Shown: in pieces, positions 23,561 to 30,996 of the stretch | How the letters are laid out: the number at the start of each line of letters is the position of its first letter | Numbering within the stretch: the first letter of the stretch is position 1 | Origin: JAUIBE01 sp035267185 | Lineage (GTDB): Bacteria > Pseudomonadota > Gammaproteobacteria > Xanthomonadales > SZUA-36 | DNA length: 64,000 nucleotides | Assembly (NCBI GenBank): GCA_035267185.1 | Contig: DATFLY010000077.1 | Coordinates: 45,534-109,533 of the forward strand | Direction: 5' to 3' | Translations under genes and position numbers: made by a program | Notes under the pieces: generated by a model | Database searches by the model: none | What the model saw: the letters and a program-made list of their open reading frames with translations, nothing else | Told to the model about the DNA's origin: nothing

Positions 23561-24784
23561 TTATGCGAGTTCAACCCTGACCAGGCTGACAATATTTTGC
23601 AGAGCGTCTTCAACGGCGTCAGAATCGGGGTGCCTGAGAATCACATAGCCGTCGCCCTCGTAGCTGTCCGAAGGTGACTGGCCGGCGCGCGGCAAACGAG
23701 ATTCGACCACCATGTGGCCGTAACGTTTTTGCGCCTCGCCAAGTCCATGGATGGCTTTGACACGACCGCGCCCCTGGCCGCGGAAGTAGGCAGCGCCGAC
23801 AGCATAGCGTCGCGGCGGAGGATCAAAATCATCAAAGATCATCAATCTTGGCCAGGCACGGTAGAAATCAACATCATGTGCCCATGACAGCAGGCTGGTG
23901 ATCTGGGCGCCGGGTGGTCTTGCGCCAACTTCCGAGATTGCAATGCGACCGCCCTTGAGCCTGAACCACTCCATGTGACTCAGTCCCGTGGTCATGCCCA
24001 GTGCTTTGAGCGCTTTGAAGCCGGCATCGCGAATTGGAATGAATTCTTCACCACTGACATCGCGAGGCAGGAAAACCGACCACTGAATCCAGGGGTTTTC
24101 CAGTACTTCCAATGGTGAGGGCATGTAGCGGGAAACTGACCACCAGATCGGTTTGCCATTGATCATGACACTGTCAAAGGAGTGTTCCTGGCCTGTAACA
24201 AATTCCTCCAGCAGGGTCGGGTTGAACCGATTGGGTGGATAACGGCGCAACATGGTATTGAGCTCGTCAGCCGTGTTAATCCGAAAAGTGCGTTTGCCTC
24301 CAGCGCCCGCCGGCGGCTTGGCGACCATCGGAAAGCCTGCTGTTTGTGCAAAACTGATGGCCTGATCTGCTGACTCTGCAAGGATGTGCCGCGCACATGG
24401 AACGTCTGCGGCTGTCAGCACATCTTTCATCTGTGCCTTATCCCGAAAATTATTGGCAGCAAATGCACTAAGGCCTTCCATTCCCAGTGCTTCACGCGCC
24501 TGAGCGAGAGGCACCTGCAATTGTTCAAGTGCTCCAACCATGCGTTTTGCCGGGCCAAGTTGCTGCATCAGGCCTTTGGCTGCAACTGCGAGCTGCCCCG
24601 CGTCGAGTGCGTCTTCAACCTGCCAATGACCAGCGAGTGAGGCTTTCAGCCGAGGGGGCAGGCGCTCTGCAGGATCCTGGCTGATCAGGCTCAGCCTGAG
24701 ACCTGGCAATCCCGCAGCGCCAGCCACGAAACGCAATGTGGTTTCGAGGAAAAAGGGTGCGACAAATATGGCGTGAATACTCAT
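23561..24784 (-). CDS. ATP-grasp ligase (paralogue 3)
   Basis: The 407-residue protein is the third member of the family at 930-2150 and 3742-4959. MSIHAIFVAPFFLETTLRF aligns with their starts, hence the ATG at 24784 rather than 24793. GFPMVAKPPAGAGGKRTF holds the ATP-binding Lys, and EVGARPPGAQITSLLSW the carboxylate motif. It is the first gene of the leftward eight-gene operon. The closest sequence features (PPAGAG, ARPPGA) are split between the other two paralogues, so the three have diverged and probably use different substrates. Confidence 0.85.
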   Translation of the reverse strand: MSIHAIFVAPFFLETTLRFVAGAAGLPGLRLSLISQDPAERLPPRLKASLAGHWQVEDALDAGQLAVAAKGLMQQLGPAKRMVGALEQLQVPLAQAREALGMEGLSAFAANNFRDKAQMKDVLTAADVPCARHILAESADQAISFAQTAGFPMVAKPPAGAGGKRTFRINTADELNTMLRRYPPNRFNPTLLEEFVTGQEHSFDSVMINGKPIWWSVSRYMPSPLEVLENPWIQWSVFLPRDVSGEEFIPIRDAGFKALKALGMTTGLSHMEWFRLKGGRIAISEVGARPPGAQITSLLSWAHDVDFYRAWPRLMIFDDFDPPPRRYAVGAAYFRGQGRGRVKAIHGLGEAQKRYGHMVVESRLPRAGQSPSDSYEGDGYVILRHPDSDAVEDALQNIVSLVRVELA

Positions 24785-24866
24785 GGATTGCATAGCAGAA
24801 CATCAAAGCAACCGGAGTGCAATACGGGGCGTGTCGTTTTTTCGGTTTTGGTCCTTGAGGCCTGGT

Positions 24867-25244
24867 TCAGCCAGACTGCACCTTCCGCTTCATAAAGGAA
24901 TCCGGCGGCACAAAGGTGTCGGGCATAAAGCGATTGCCCCATTTACACAGTTCCTGAAGAGTCGGTAACAGGCCATCTCCTTTTTCTGTCAGCTCATACT
25001 CGAATCTTCTCGGTCTTTCTGAATAGGCAACTGCTTTGACAAGCCCCTTTTCCTCCATCATTGACAATCGGTCACTCAAAATATTGGTGGAAATTTTTTC
25101 GGGTGATTCCAAAAACTCTGAAAATCGCTTCTTGCCCACGAACAGGTCGCGCAAAACGAGTATTGTCCAGCGGTCGCCAATCAGCTCCAGGGCGCAGCTG
25201 AGAGGGCAGGCTGAACGGGCATCAAGTTTGCTTCGTCGGGTCAT
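24867..25244 (-). CDS. HxlR-family transcriptional regulator
   Basis: The 125-residue protein is a complete HxlR winged helix: ARSACPLSCALELIGDRWTI with the conserved redox-type Cys pair and the LIGDRWTILVLRDLF helix, KRFSEFLESPEKISTNILSDRL as recognition helix and RRFEYELTEKGDGLLPTL as wing. HxlR proteins often respond to electrophiles or quinones through the N-terminal Cys. It is divergent from DUF899 and GST genes with an inverted repeat between them, so it probably controls both. It does not belong to the neighbouring ligase operon. Confidence 0.9.
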   Translation of the reverse strand: MTRRSKLDARSACPLSCALELIGDRWTILVLRDLFVGKKRFSEFLESPEKISTNILSDRLSMMEEKGLVKAVAYSERPRRFEYELTEKGDGLLPTLQELCKWGNRFMPDTFVPPDSFMKRKVQSG

Positions 25245-25263
25245 AAATTCGTTTTATCACTTG

Positions 25264-25284
25264 TAACTTGCAATATACAAGTTA
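25264..25284. promoter_or_regulatory. Inverted repeat, likely HxlR operator
   Basis: TAACTTG and CAAGTTA form a perfect 7+7 inverted repeat with a 7-base spacer, 20 bp in front of the HxlR start codon and 92 bp before the DUF899 start. Position between divergent genes and symmetry fit binding by the dimeric regulator next to it. Confidence 0.65.
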
Positions 25285-25375
25285 GTAGGATACTCTGCCT
25301 TCCCCTCAAATACAATCGGATGGAAGTTTTCCCCTGGTCAACGAGTCATGGGAAACAAGACATGAGAAATAGGCC

Positions 25376-26101
25376 ATGAGTGATTCTTCAGACCGGCCCC
25401 TGGTGCCGCAATCGGAATGGAAGGTAGCCAGAAAGGCGTTGTTGCTGGCGGAAAAAGCACTGACCGAAGCGCTGGATGCAGTCGCGCAAAAACGGCGCGA
25501 ATTGCCATGGGTGAGGATAGACAAGGATTACGTTTTTGAAGGCCCCGATGGACAGCAATCCCTGGTCGATCTGTTTGCGGGCAAAAAGCAATTGGTTGTC
25601 TATCACTTTATGTACGGGCCTGACTGGGAGGCTGGTTGCCCCAGCTGTTCCTATGTGGCCGATCAGTTCAATGGTGCTGATGCTCACCTTGCTGCGCGGG
25701 ATACCGCATTCGTTGCCATTTCGAACACCTCAGTTGACAAGATCGAGGCCTATCGAAAACGAATGGGTTGGCAGTTCAGGTGGCTTTCTTCACTTGGAAC
25801 CGATTTCAACAGTGATTTTCACGTGACCTATTCTCAGCAGGAAATCGACTCGGGTGAAGTAGAGCATAACTTTGAACATCAAAAACCAATGGGCAACGAG
25901 TACCCTGGCCTGAGTGTTTTTGTACGCACGGCAGATGGCCGGATCGCACACAGTTACTCGTGCTACGCACGTGGATTGGACATCATCATGGGCGCATACC
26001 AGATACTGGACCTGACGCCATTGGGACGAAACGAGGGCGGTTTGCCATTTCCAATGGCCTGGGTCCGCCGACATGACGAATACGGAGACGAAAATGCCTG
26101 A
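25376..26101 (+). CDS. DUF899 thioredoxin-like protein
   Basis: The 241-residue protein shows DUF899 traits: W-x-x-A-R-KALLLAEKALTE helix, ELPWVRIDKDYVFEGPDG, LVVYHFMYGPDWEAGCPSC with the CPSC pair at the end of the first thioredoxin strand, FVAISNTSVDKIEAYRKRMG and WVRRHDEY at the end. The family is annotated as thioredoxin-like without a proved reaction. It heads a two-gene rightward unit with the GST and is divergent from HxlR, a common pairing in redox-responsive loci. Confidence 0.87.
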   Translation: MSDSSDRPLVPQSEWKVARKALLLAEKALTEALDAVAQKRRELPWVRIDKDYVFEGPDGQQSLVDLFAGKKQLVVYHFMYGPDWEAGCPSCSYVADQFNGADAHLAARDTAFVAISNTSVDKIEAYRKRMGWQFRWLSSLGTDFNSDFHVTYSQQEIDSGEVEHNFEHQKPMGNEYPGLSVFVRTADGRIAHSYSCYARGLDIIMGAYQILDLTPLGRNEGGLPFPMAWVRRHDEYGDENA

Positions 26102-26714
26102 TTTGAAACTGATCTACTTTGATTTTAATGGTGGTCGTGGCGAAGCTGCGCGCCTGGCAATGGCCATAGGTAACGTGGCGTTTGACGATGAACGAATTGG
26201 CGTTGAAGCCTGGCCTGCTTACAAGAATTCAACACCTTTTGGCCAATTGCCCGTTCTGCACGTTGATGGTGAAGAGATTACCCAGACCAACACCATCAAC
26301 CGCTATGTCGGCAAACTTGCCGGCTTGTATCCGCAAGACGACCTTGATGCAGCCCGTTGCGATGAAGTGATGTCGGCGGTTGAGGATGTGATGTTCGCCA
26401 TTGTTCCCACGCTCTTCATGGAAGATGAAGATGAAAAGCGCAAAGCCCGCGAGGCGCTTGCAGAAGGCCCGATACCCCTGGTTGTCCGACGAATGGGTGA
26501 AATGCTTGATCGACGTGGCGGTGAGTATTTTGCCGGCGGAAAACTCACGGTCGCAGACCTCAAGGTGTTTCTGTGGGTTCGCTACCTGAGATCAGGATTG
26601 CTCGACTACGTTCCCACGGATATTGTCGACAATATCGCCCCGAACCTGGTGGCGCATTTTGAGCGGACCAACTCGCACCCGGCAATCGTTGCCTGGTACG
26701 AAGCGCACCAGTAA
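26094..26714 (+). CDS. Glutathione S-transferase (sigma/prostaglandin-D-synthase-like)
   Basis: I start at the ATG at 26094 since GGAGA lies seven bases before it; an earlier ATG at 26073 has no site. The 206-residue protein has the N-terminal thioredoxin domain LKLIYFDFNGGRGEAARLAM (Tyr near residue 7 in the GSH-activating place), LPVLHVDGEEITQTNTINRYVG (cis-Pro and GSH-binding motif) and a C-terminal helical domain with LTVADLKVFLWV. It overlaps DUF899 by eight bases. Detoxification of electrophiles under HxlR control is likely. Confidence 0.88.
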   Translation: MPDLKLIYFDFNGGRGEAARLAMAIGNVAFDDERIGVEAWPAYKNSTPFGQLPVLHVDGEEITQTNTINRYVGKLAGLYPQDDLDAARCDEVMSAVEDVMFAIVPTLFMEDEDEKRKAREALAEGPIPLVVRRMGEMLDRRGGEYFAGGKLTVADLKVFLWVRYLRSGLLDYVPTDIVDNIAPNLVAHFERTNSHPAIVAWYEAHQ

Positions 26715-26722
26715 ATGAGCTT

Positions 26723-27112
26723 CTAGCTGGCGGCGTAAATCTGCCAGGCGATGCACAAAATAGCACCCCAACCGGCCACGAATGACAAGGTGCGGATCCA
26801 GGGAATGGCGAACGTGTAAGAAATGGCGTGAACCACCCTTGCCCAGAAAAATACTGCGGCACTCATCGTGGTTGCCGGGTCACTGATGCCAATTGCATGG
26901 GCAACCAGCACCACCACGGCAAACGGCACAAGGTTTTCAACGGCATTGTAGTGCGCCTTTCTCATGCGCTCACCCCATGGCGACCGGTTCAGTTCGCCAT
27001 AGCCGACGGCTTCGCTGATTGAGTTCCTCATGATGACATCAAGAATGTATGGGACCCATAACAGCGCAGTCAGGACGGCTGCGGCGGTCAGATAACAGAG
27101 TTCCGTTGTCAT
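26723..27112 (-). CDS. MAPEG-family membrane protein
   Basis: The 129-residue protein has four hydrophobic helices and the MAPEG signature: GYGELNRSPWGERMRKAHYNAVENLVPF at the first loop/second helix (RxxxAHxNxxE), then FFWARVVHAISYTFAIPWIR. MAPEG proteins are eukaryotic-type microsomal glutathione transferases/LTC4 synthases and their bacterial relatives. It is convergent to the GST gene, with only eight bases between the stops. Confidence 0.85.
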   Translation of the reverse strand: MTTELCYLTAAAVLTALLWVPYILDVIMRNSISEAVGYGELNRSPWGERMRKAHYNAVENLVPFAVVVLVAHAIGISDPATTMSAAVFFWARVVHAISYTFAIPWIRTLSFVAGWGAILCIAWQIYAAS

Positions 27113-27182
27113 TTTTGTTCTCCCTCGGTTTTTTAGTTCTTATTTCATTCTAGTACAGCCGGGGAAATTTTCAGGATGGAAG

Positions 27183-28277
27183 TCAGTGCTGGTCGTAATC
27201 GACCACGACGCGCTTGCTGATGGGGTGTGACTGGCAGGTCAGTATGTAGCCCCGCTCAATTTCGTCAGCCTGCAGGGCCTGGTTGCGATCCATGTCGACC
27301 TTACCTTCGACCAGCTTGGCCTTGCAGGTTGCACATACTCCGCCTTTGCACGAAAACGGCAGGTCGACGCCGTTTTCAAGGCCTGCATCGAGGATATTGC
27401 CGCCGTCTGCGCTGAGTTCGAAACGATATTCGCGGCCATCCGAAATCAGGGTGACATCACTGACCAGGCCCTTGTGCTCAACCGCACGGGCATGAATTTT
27501 ATCGGCTGCCTTGCTGGCAGCCTCGGCCGAGGAACCAAACAATTCGTAGTGAATGTTTTCTTCGGCGATGCCCTCACCACGCAGACCACGTGAAACCTCC
27601 GAAATCATGGCCTCGGGACCGCACAGGAAAAATTCATCATGCTCCTTGATGCTGATCAGGCGCCGATTGAGTTTTCCGCCCTTGCGGTTATCCAGGTGTC
27701 CTGTGAACAGATCGCTTTCCTGTGGTTCACGGCTGAATATGTTGACCCAGTGAAGCCGCTCCAGGTATTTGTTCTTGAGAAATGCCAGTTCATTGCGAAA
27801 CATCATGCTGGCAGTGCGCTGGTTTCCATATAAAAGGGTGACCCGACTTTTGGGTTCTCTGGCCAGTACCGTCTTGACGATGGATAACACGGGTGTAATG
27901 CCACTGCCGGCGCAAATACACATGTACCAGCGTTCACGCATCGGATCGAGCTCACTGAAGAAATTCCCCTGAGGCGGCATCACGTCAATGAAATCACCCT
28001 TTTTCAGTTCCTTGTGTACCCAGGTCGAAAATACGCCACCTTCGACCAGCTTGACCCCAACCCGAAGCTGATCATCGTCCAGTCCGGCACAGATTGAATA
28101 GGATCGGCGGACTTCTTCGCCGTCAAATTCCCTGCGCAGAGTCAGGTATTGGCCCTGGATAAACCTGAAACTGTCCTGCAGCTCAGGGGGCACCTCGAAA
28201 TTGACGATAACCGCCTTTTTGGTGTCTTTCTGAATGCTGCTGACCTTCAGAGAATGGAATCTTGATCTCAATGACAT
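27183..28277 (-). CDS. paaE: Phenylacetyl-CoA epoxidase reductase subunit PaaE
   Basis: I start at MSLRSRFHSLKV (28277), which gives 364 residues, the usual PaaE length. An FAD/NADPH oxidoreductase module comes first (RRSYSICAGLDDDQLRVGVK, GSGITPVLSIVKTVL), then a C-terminal plant-type ferredoxin with CKGGVCATCKAKLVEG and LTCQSHP, giving C-x4-C-x2-C...C for a 2Fe-2S cluster. It passes electrons from NADPH to the PaaABC di-iron oxygenase. The start overlaps the paaD stop by ten bases. Last gene of the leftward paa operon. Confidence 0.95.
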   Translation of the reverse strand: MSLRSRFHSLKVSSIQKDTKKAVIVNFEVPPELQDSFRFIQGQYLTLRREFDGEEVRRSYSICAGLDDDQLRVGVKLVEGGVFSTWVHKELKKGDFIDVMPPQGNFFSELDPMRERWYMCICAGSGITPVLSIVKTVLAREPKSRVTLLYGNQRTASMMFRNELAFLKNKYLERLHWVNIFSREPQESDLFTGHLDNRKGGKLNRRLISIKEHDEFFLCGPEAMISEVSRGLRGEGIAEENIHYELFGSSAEAASKAADKIHARAVEHKGLVSDVTLISDGREYRFELSADGGNILDAGLENGVDLPFSCKGGVCATCKAKLVEGKVDMDRNQALQADEIERGYILTCQSHPISKRVVVDYDQH

Positions 28278-28753
28278 TTGAAGTAATCGAAAGGCTCTTT
28301 GCAGGAATTGCACTGGTGCAGCGACTTGCAGGCGGTTGAAGCAAATTCGCTGATCAGCCGGGTGTCGTCGCTGCCGCATTGTGGGCAGGCAACCTGGTTA
28401 TTTTGGCTGGGTGGCGCTATGCCGTATTCGTTCAGCTTTTTCCGTCCCTCCTCGCTCATCCAGTCGGTCGTCCACGCGGGCGACAGGCTGGTTTCGATGC
28501 TGAATTGTTCGACGCCTGCGTCTTCCAGGGCTGTTTCAATCGAATCGCGGATATCGACCATCGCCGGGCAGCCGGAATAGGTGGGAGTGATCGTGACGAC
28601 CACTTCACCGTTCTTCATTCGAACGCCCCGCAGGATTCCGAGGTCGCGAATGGTCAGCACCGGTATTTCCGGGTCGCAAACCGATTCCAGGGCCTGCAAA
28701 ACGTTTTCAGGAACCGGTTCGCTGATACTGATGACAGTAGCCGATGTGTTCAT
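28268..28753 (-). CDS. paaD: PaaD, epoxidase maturation protein (MIP18 fold)
   Basis: Start set at the ATG at 28753 (MNTSATVISISEPVP), seven bases behind paaC. The 161-residue protein has the DUF59/MIP18 domain (VCDPEIPVLTIRDLGILRGV, TPTYSGCPAMVDIRDSI) and a C-terminal tail with a Cys cluster (CPQCGSDDTRLISEF, CKSLHQCNSCKEPFDYFKCH) that may hold zinc or help iron-sulfur transfer to PaaE. Known role: assembly of the phenylacetyl-CoA epoxidase system. Confidence 0.95.
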   Translation of the reverse strand: MNTSATVISISEPVPENVLQALESVCDPEIPVLTIRDLGILRGVRMKNGEVVVTITPTYSGCPAMVDIRDSIETALEDAGVEQFSIETSLSPAWTTDWMSEEGRKKLNEYGIAPPSQNNQVACPQCGSDDTRLISEFASTACKSLHQCNSCKEPFDYFKCH

Positions 28754-28760
28754 ATCTGAA

Positions 28761-29525
28761 TTACCATTCAAGCCCGGGGTAGGCACGCTGCATGAATTGC
28801 ATGTCGGCCAACAGGAAGCCCATGTGCTCGGTGTGAACACCATCTCGGCCTCCGCGTATGACATGGGTTGTCTCCGGAACGTTCAGTGTTGCCTCGCGCA
28901 ATGTGTTGCCAACTTCTGCATCCCAGTCTGGTTTCAGGGATGCACGGTCAACCGCGACGCCATCTTCCAGTAAGCCGGTCTCGTATTCGGGCATTTCAAA
29001 CAACTCTTGCACATAGGGCCAGATCTCATCGAATGCAGCCTGGATACGCTGATGGCTTTCTTCAGTGCCATCGCCGAGCCTCAGGATCCACTCCCGGCTG
29101 CGACGCAGGTGATACCGGCACTCCTTGAGGGTTTTTGCGGCAATGGCCGCGATGGTTTCGTCACTGGATTTGCAAAGTGCTTCGAAGTAGGCCACCTCAA
29201 ACTCGTCAATCAGATACTGGCGAGCCATGGTGTTGCCGAAGTCCCCAATGGGCAGCTCAAATATCAGCAGGTTTGTGAATTCGCGACAATCGCGATAAAA
29301 GGCCAGGTCATCCTCGCCACGGCCTTCGCCTTCCAGTTCACCGGCATAAGTCAGGAACATACGCGAACGGCCAATGTAATCGAGCGCCACGTTGGTCAGT
29401 GCCAGGTCTTCTTCGAGGAAAGGCCCGTTGCTGACCCACTCAGACAAGCGTTGACCCATGACCAGGGCATCGTCGCCGAGGGCTAGTGCGAACCTGGTTT
29501 TATCAGTGTTTTTAACGGTTTTCAT
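28761..29525 (-). CDS. paaC: PaaC, structural subunit of phenylacetyl-CoA epoxidase
   Basis: The 254-residue all-helical ferritin-like protein matches PaaC: RLSEWVSNGPFLEEDLALTNVALDYIGRSR, DLAFYRDCREFTNLLIFELP and MARQYLIDEFEVAYFEALC. PaaC pairs with catalytic PaaA, supporting the active site without holding a di-iron centre. The gene lies behind a block of extragenic palindromes that separates it from paaB. Confidence 0.95.
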   Translation of the reverse strand: MKTVKNTDKTRFALALGDDALVMGQRLSEWVSNGPFLEEDLALTNVALDYIGRSRMFLTYAGELEGEGRGEDDLAFYRDCREFTNLLIFELPIGDFGNTMARQYLIDEFEVAYFEALCKSSDETIAAIAAKTLKECRYHLRRSREWILRLGDGTEESHQRIQAAFDEIWPYVQELFEMPEYETGLLEDGVAVDRASLKPDWDAEVGNTLREATLNVPETTHVIRGGRDGVHTEHMGFLLADMQFMQRAYPGLEW

Positions 29526-29571
29526 TGCAATCTGCTGTTTTGTGCGCCGATTAATATTTGTGGGTCCTGGT

Positions 29572-29627
29572 CCCGGATAATGCTATTCGCATTTCCGGGA
29601 TGACGTCCGCTATTCGCGAAACCGGGA
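29572..29627. repeat. REP-like hairpins between paaB and paaC
   Basis: CCCGGATAATGC and GCATTTCCGGG form a hairpin at 29572-29599, followed by a second related unit ending ACCGGGATGACG near 29627. Sequences of this kind are common extragenic repeats in Gammaproteobacteria. They stand directly next to a different palindrome (29651-29697). Confidence 0.6.
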
Positions 29628-29650
29628 TGACGAAAATGCCACAAATTGAT

Positions 29651-29697
29651 GTAGGAGCGGCTTCAGCCGCGACGGTCGCGGCTGAAGCCGCTCCTAC
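29651..29697. repeat. 47-bp extragenic palindrome, copy 1
   Basis: The sequence from GTAGGAGCGGCTTCAGCCGC to its near-perfect reverse complement forms a 20+ base stem. It is repeated with two changed base pairs at 36215-36261. The stop codon of paaB (TAG, 29694-29696) is part of the palindrome, so the element was inserted at or created the end of the gene. It could stabilise mRNA or separate paaAB from paaCDE. Confidence 0.85.
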
Positions 29698-29981
29698 ATG
29701 TTCTTTATTTCCTTGGGTAGTTCGTAGGCCAGCGCATGGCGATAACCCTTGTCTTCCATCGGGTCGTAAAACGTTTCCACGTCACTTTCCTGTGAGGCCA
29801 GAATATCGCCTGAGCGAACCACCCAGATGCTCACGCCCTCACTGCGACGCATGTATACGTCTCGCGCATACTCCAGCGCCTGTTCATGGTCTTCTGCATG
29901 CAGACTGCCCACATGCCGGTGATCCAGGCCGCGCTTGGAGCGAATGAAAACCTCGAAAAGTGTTAATCCCCGGTGTTCCAT
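29694..29981 (-). CDS. paaB: PaaB, phenylacetyl-CoA epoxidase subunit
   Basis: The 95-residue protein has the PaaB signature: LTLFEVFIRSKRGLDHRHVG, SLHAEDHEQALEYARDVYMR and EGVSIWVVRSGDI. PaaB bridges PaaAC dimers in the complex. The final TAG stop is supplied by the palindrome at 29651-29697, so the last residues (KEIKNM) mark the junction. Confidence 0.95.
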   Translation of the reverse strand: MEHRGLTLFEVFIRSKRGLDHRHVGSLHAEDHEQALEYARDVYMRRSEGVSIWVVRSGDILASQESDVETFYDPMEDKGYRHALAYELPKEIKNM

Positions 29982-29996
29982 GTGTCTTGCCTCCTG

Positions 29997-30947
29997 TCAG
30001 GCTGCTTCGCGCCGCGATCTGCGTTTTTCTTCATAGGCGTGCATGGCCTCGCGCACCCATTCGCCTTCATCCTGGGCACGTACGTGATGGTCAAGACGTT
30101 GCTTGTTGCAAGGTCCGTTGCCAGCGATCACCTGCATGAATTCGTCCCAGTCAATTTCGCCGAAATCATACTGACCGCGCTCTTCATTCCATTTCAGCTC
30201 CGGATCAGGAATTTTCAGTCCAATCAGTTCGGCCTGCGGTACAGTCTGGTCTACGAAGCGCTGGCGCAGCGTGTCGTTGCTTTCGCGCTTCAATTTCCAT
30301 TGCATCGATTTGGCAGAGTGTGCTGATTCGCCGTCATGTGGGCCGAACATCATCAGCGAGGGCCACCACCAGCGGTCAAGTGCATCCTGGGCCATGGCTT
30401 TTTGTTCGTCGCTGCCCCGGGCCAGGACCAGCATGATCTGGTAACCCTGGCGCTGGTGGAAACTTTCTTCCTTGCAGATTCGGATCATAGCCCTCGAATA
30501 CGGGCCGTAGGAGGTACGCTGCAGTGAAACCTGGTTGACGATGGCGGCGCCATCAACCAGCCAGCCGATGGCACCTACATCGGCCCAGGTCAGTGACGGG
30601 TAGTTGAAGATCGAGGCGTACTTGGCTTTTCCCGAATGCAATGCAGCGACCATGTCATCCCTGGTAGTGCCCAGTGTTTCGGCAGCGCTGTAGAGATAAA
30701 GGCCATGACCACCCTCATCCTGAACTTTGGCCATCAGGATGGTTTTGCGATGCAGGGTCGGTGCACGCGAGATCCAGGTACCCTCGGGTTGCATGCCGAT
30801 CACCTCGGAATGCGCATGCTGCGACATCTGCCGCAGGACACTTTTCCTGAAATCGTCCGGCATCCAGTCGCCCGGCTCGATTTTGCTTTCCTCGGAGACC
30901 TTATTGTCGAAGGTTTCCTGGAGATTTTCGATTTTCTGTTTGCTCAT
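29997..30947 (-). CDS. paaA: PaaA, catalytic subunit of phenylacetyl-CoA 1,2-epoxidase
   Basis: I start at MSKQKIENLQETF (30947), giving 316 residues; an ATG 21 codons upstream is unlikely for this family. Two di-iron motifs of E-x-x-H type are seen: KVQDEGGHGLYLYSAAETLG and KEESFHQRQGYQI. The enzyme turns phenylacetyl-CoA into the 1,2-epoxide with O2 and NADPH. It lies between paaJ (49 bp) and paaB (15 bp). Confidence 0.96.
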   Translation of the reverse strand: MSKQKIENLQETFDNKVSEESKIEPGDWMPDDFRKSVLRQMSQHAHSEVIGMQPEGTWISRAPTLHRKTILMAKVQDEGGHGLYLYSAAETLGTTRDDMVAALHSGKAKYASIFNYPSLTWADVGAIGWLVDGAAIVNQVSLQRTSYGPYSRAMIRICKEESFHQRQGYQIMLVLARGSDEQKAMAQDALDRWWWPSLMMFGPHDGESAHSAKSMQWKLKRESNDTLRQRFVDQTVPQAELIGLKIPDPELKWNEERGQYDFGEIDWDEFMQVIAGNGPCNKQRLDHHVRAQDEGEWVREAMHAYEEKRRSRREAA

Positions 30948-30996
30948 ATTTTTCACCACGTTCAATACCTGATATCTGGTAGCGATTTGCTCCGGA

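Noticed and set aside
29558..29947. A rightward open frame through the REP block and paaB
   Set aside because: It consists of repeat sequence and the antisense of paaB.
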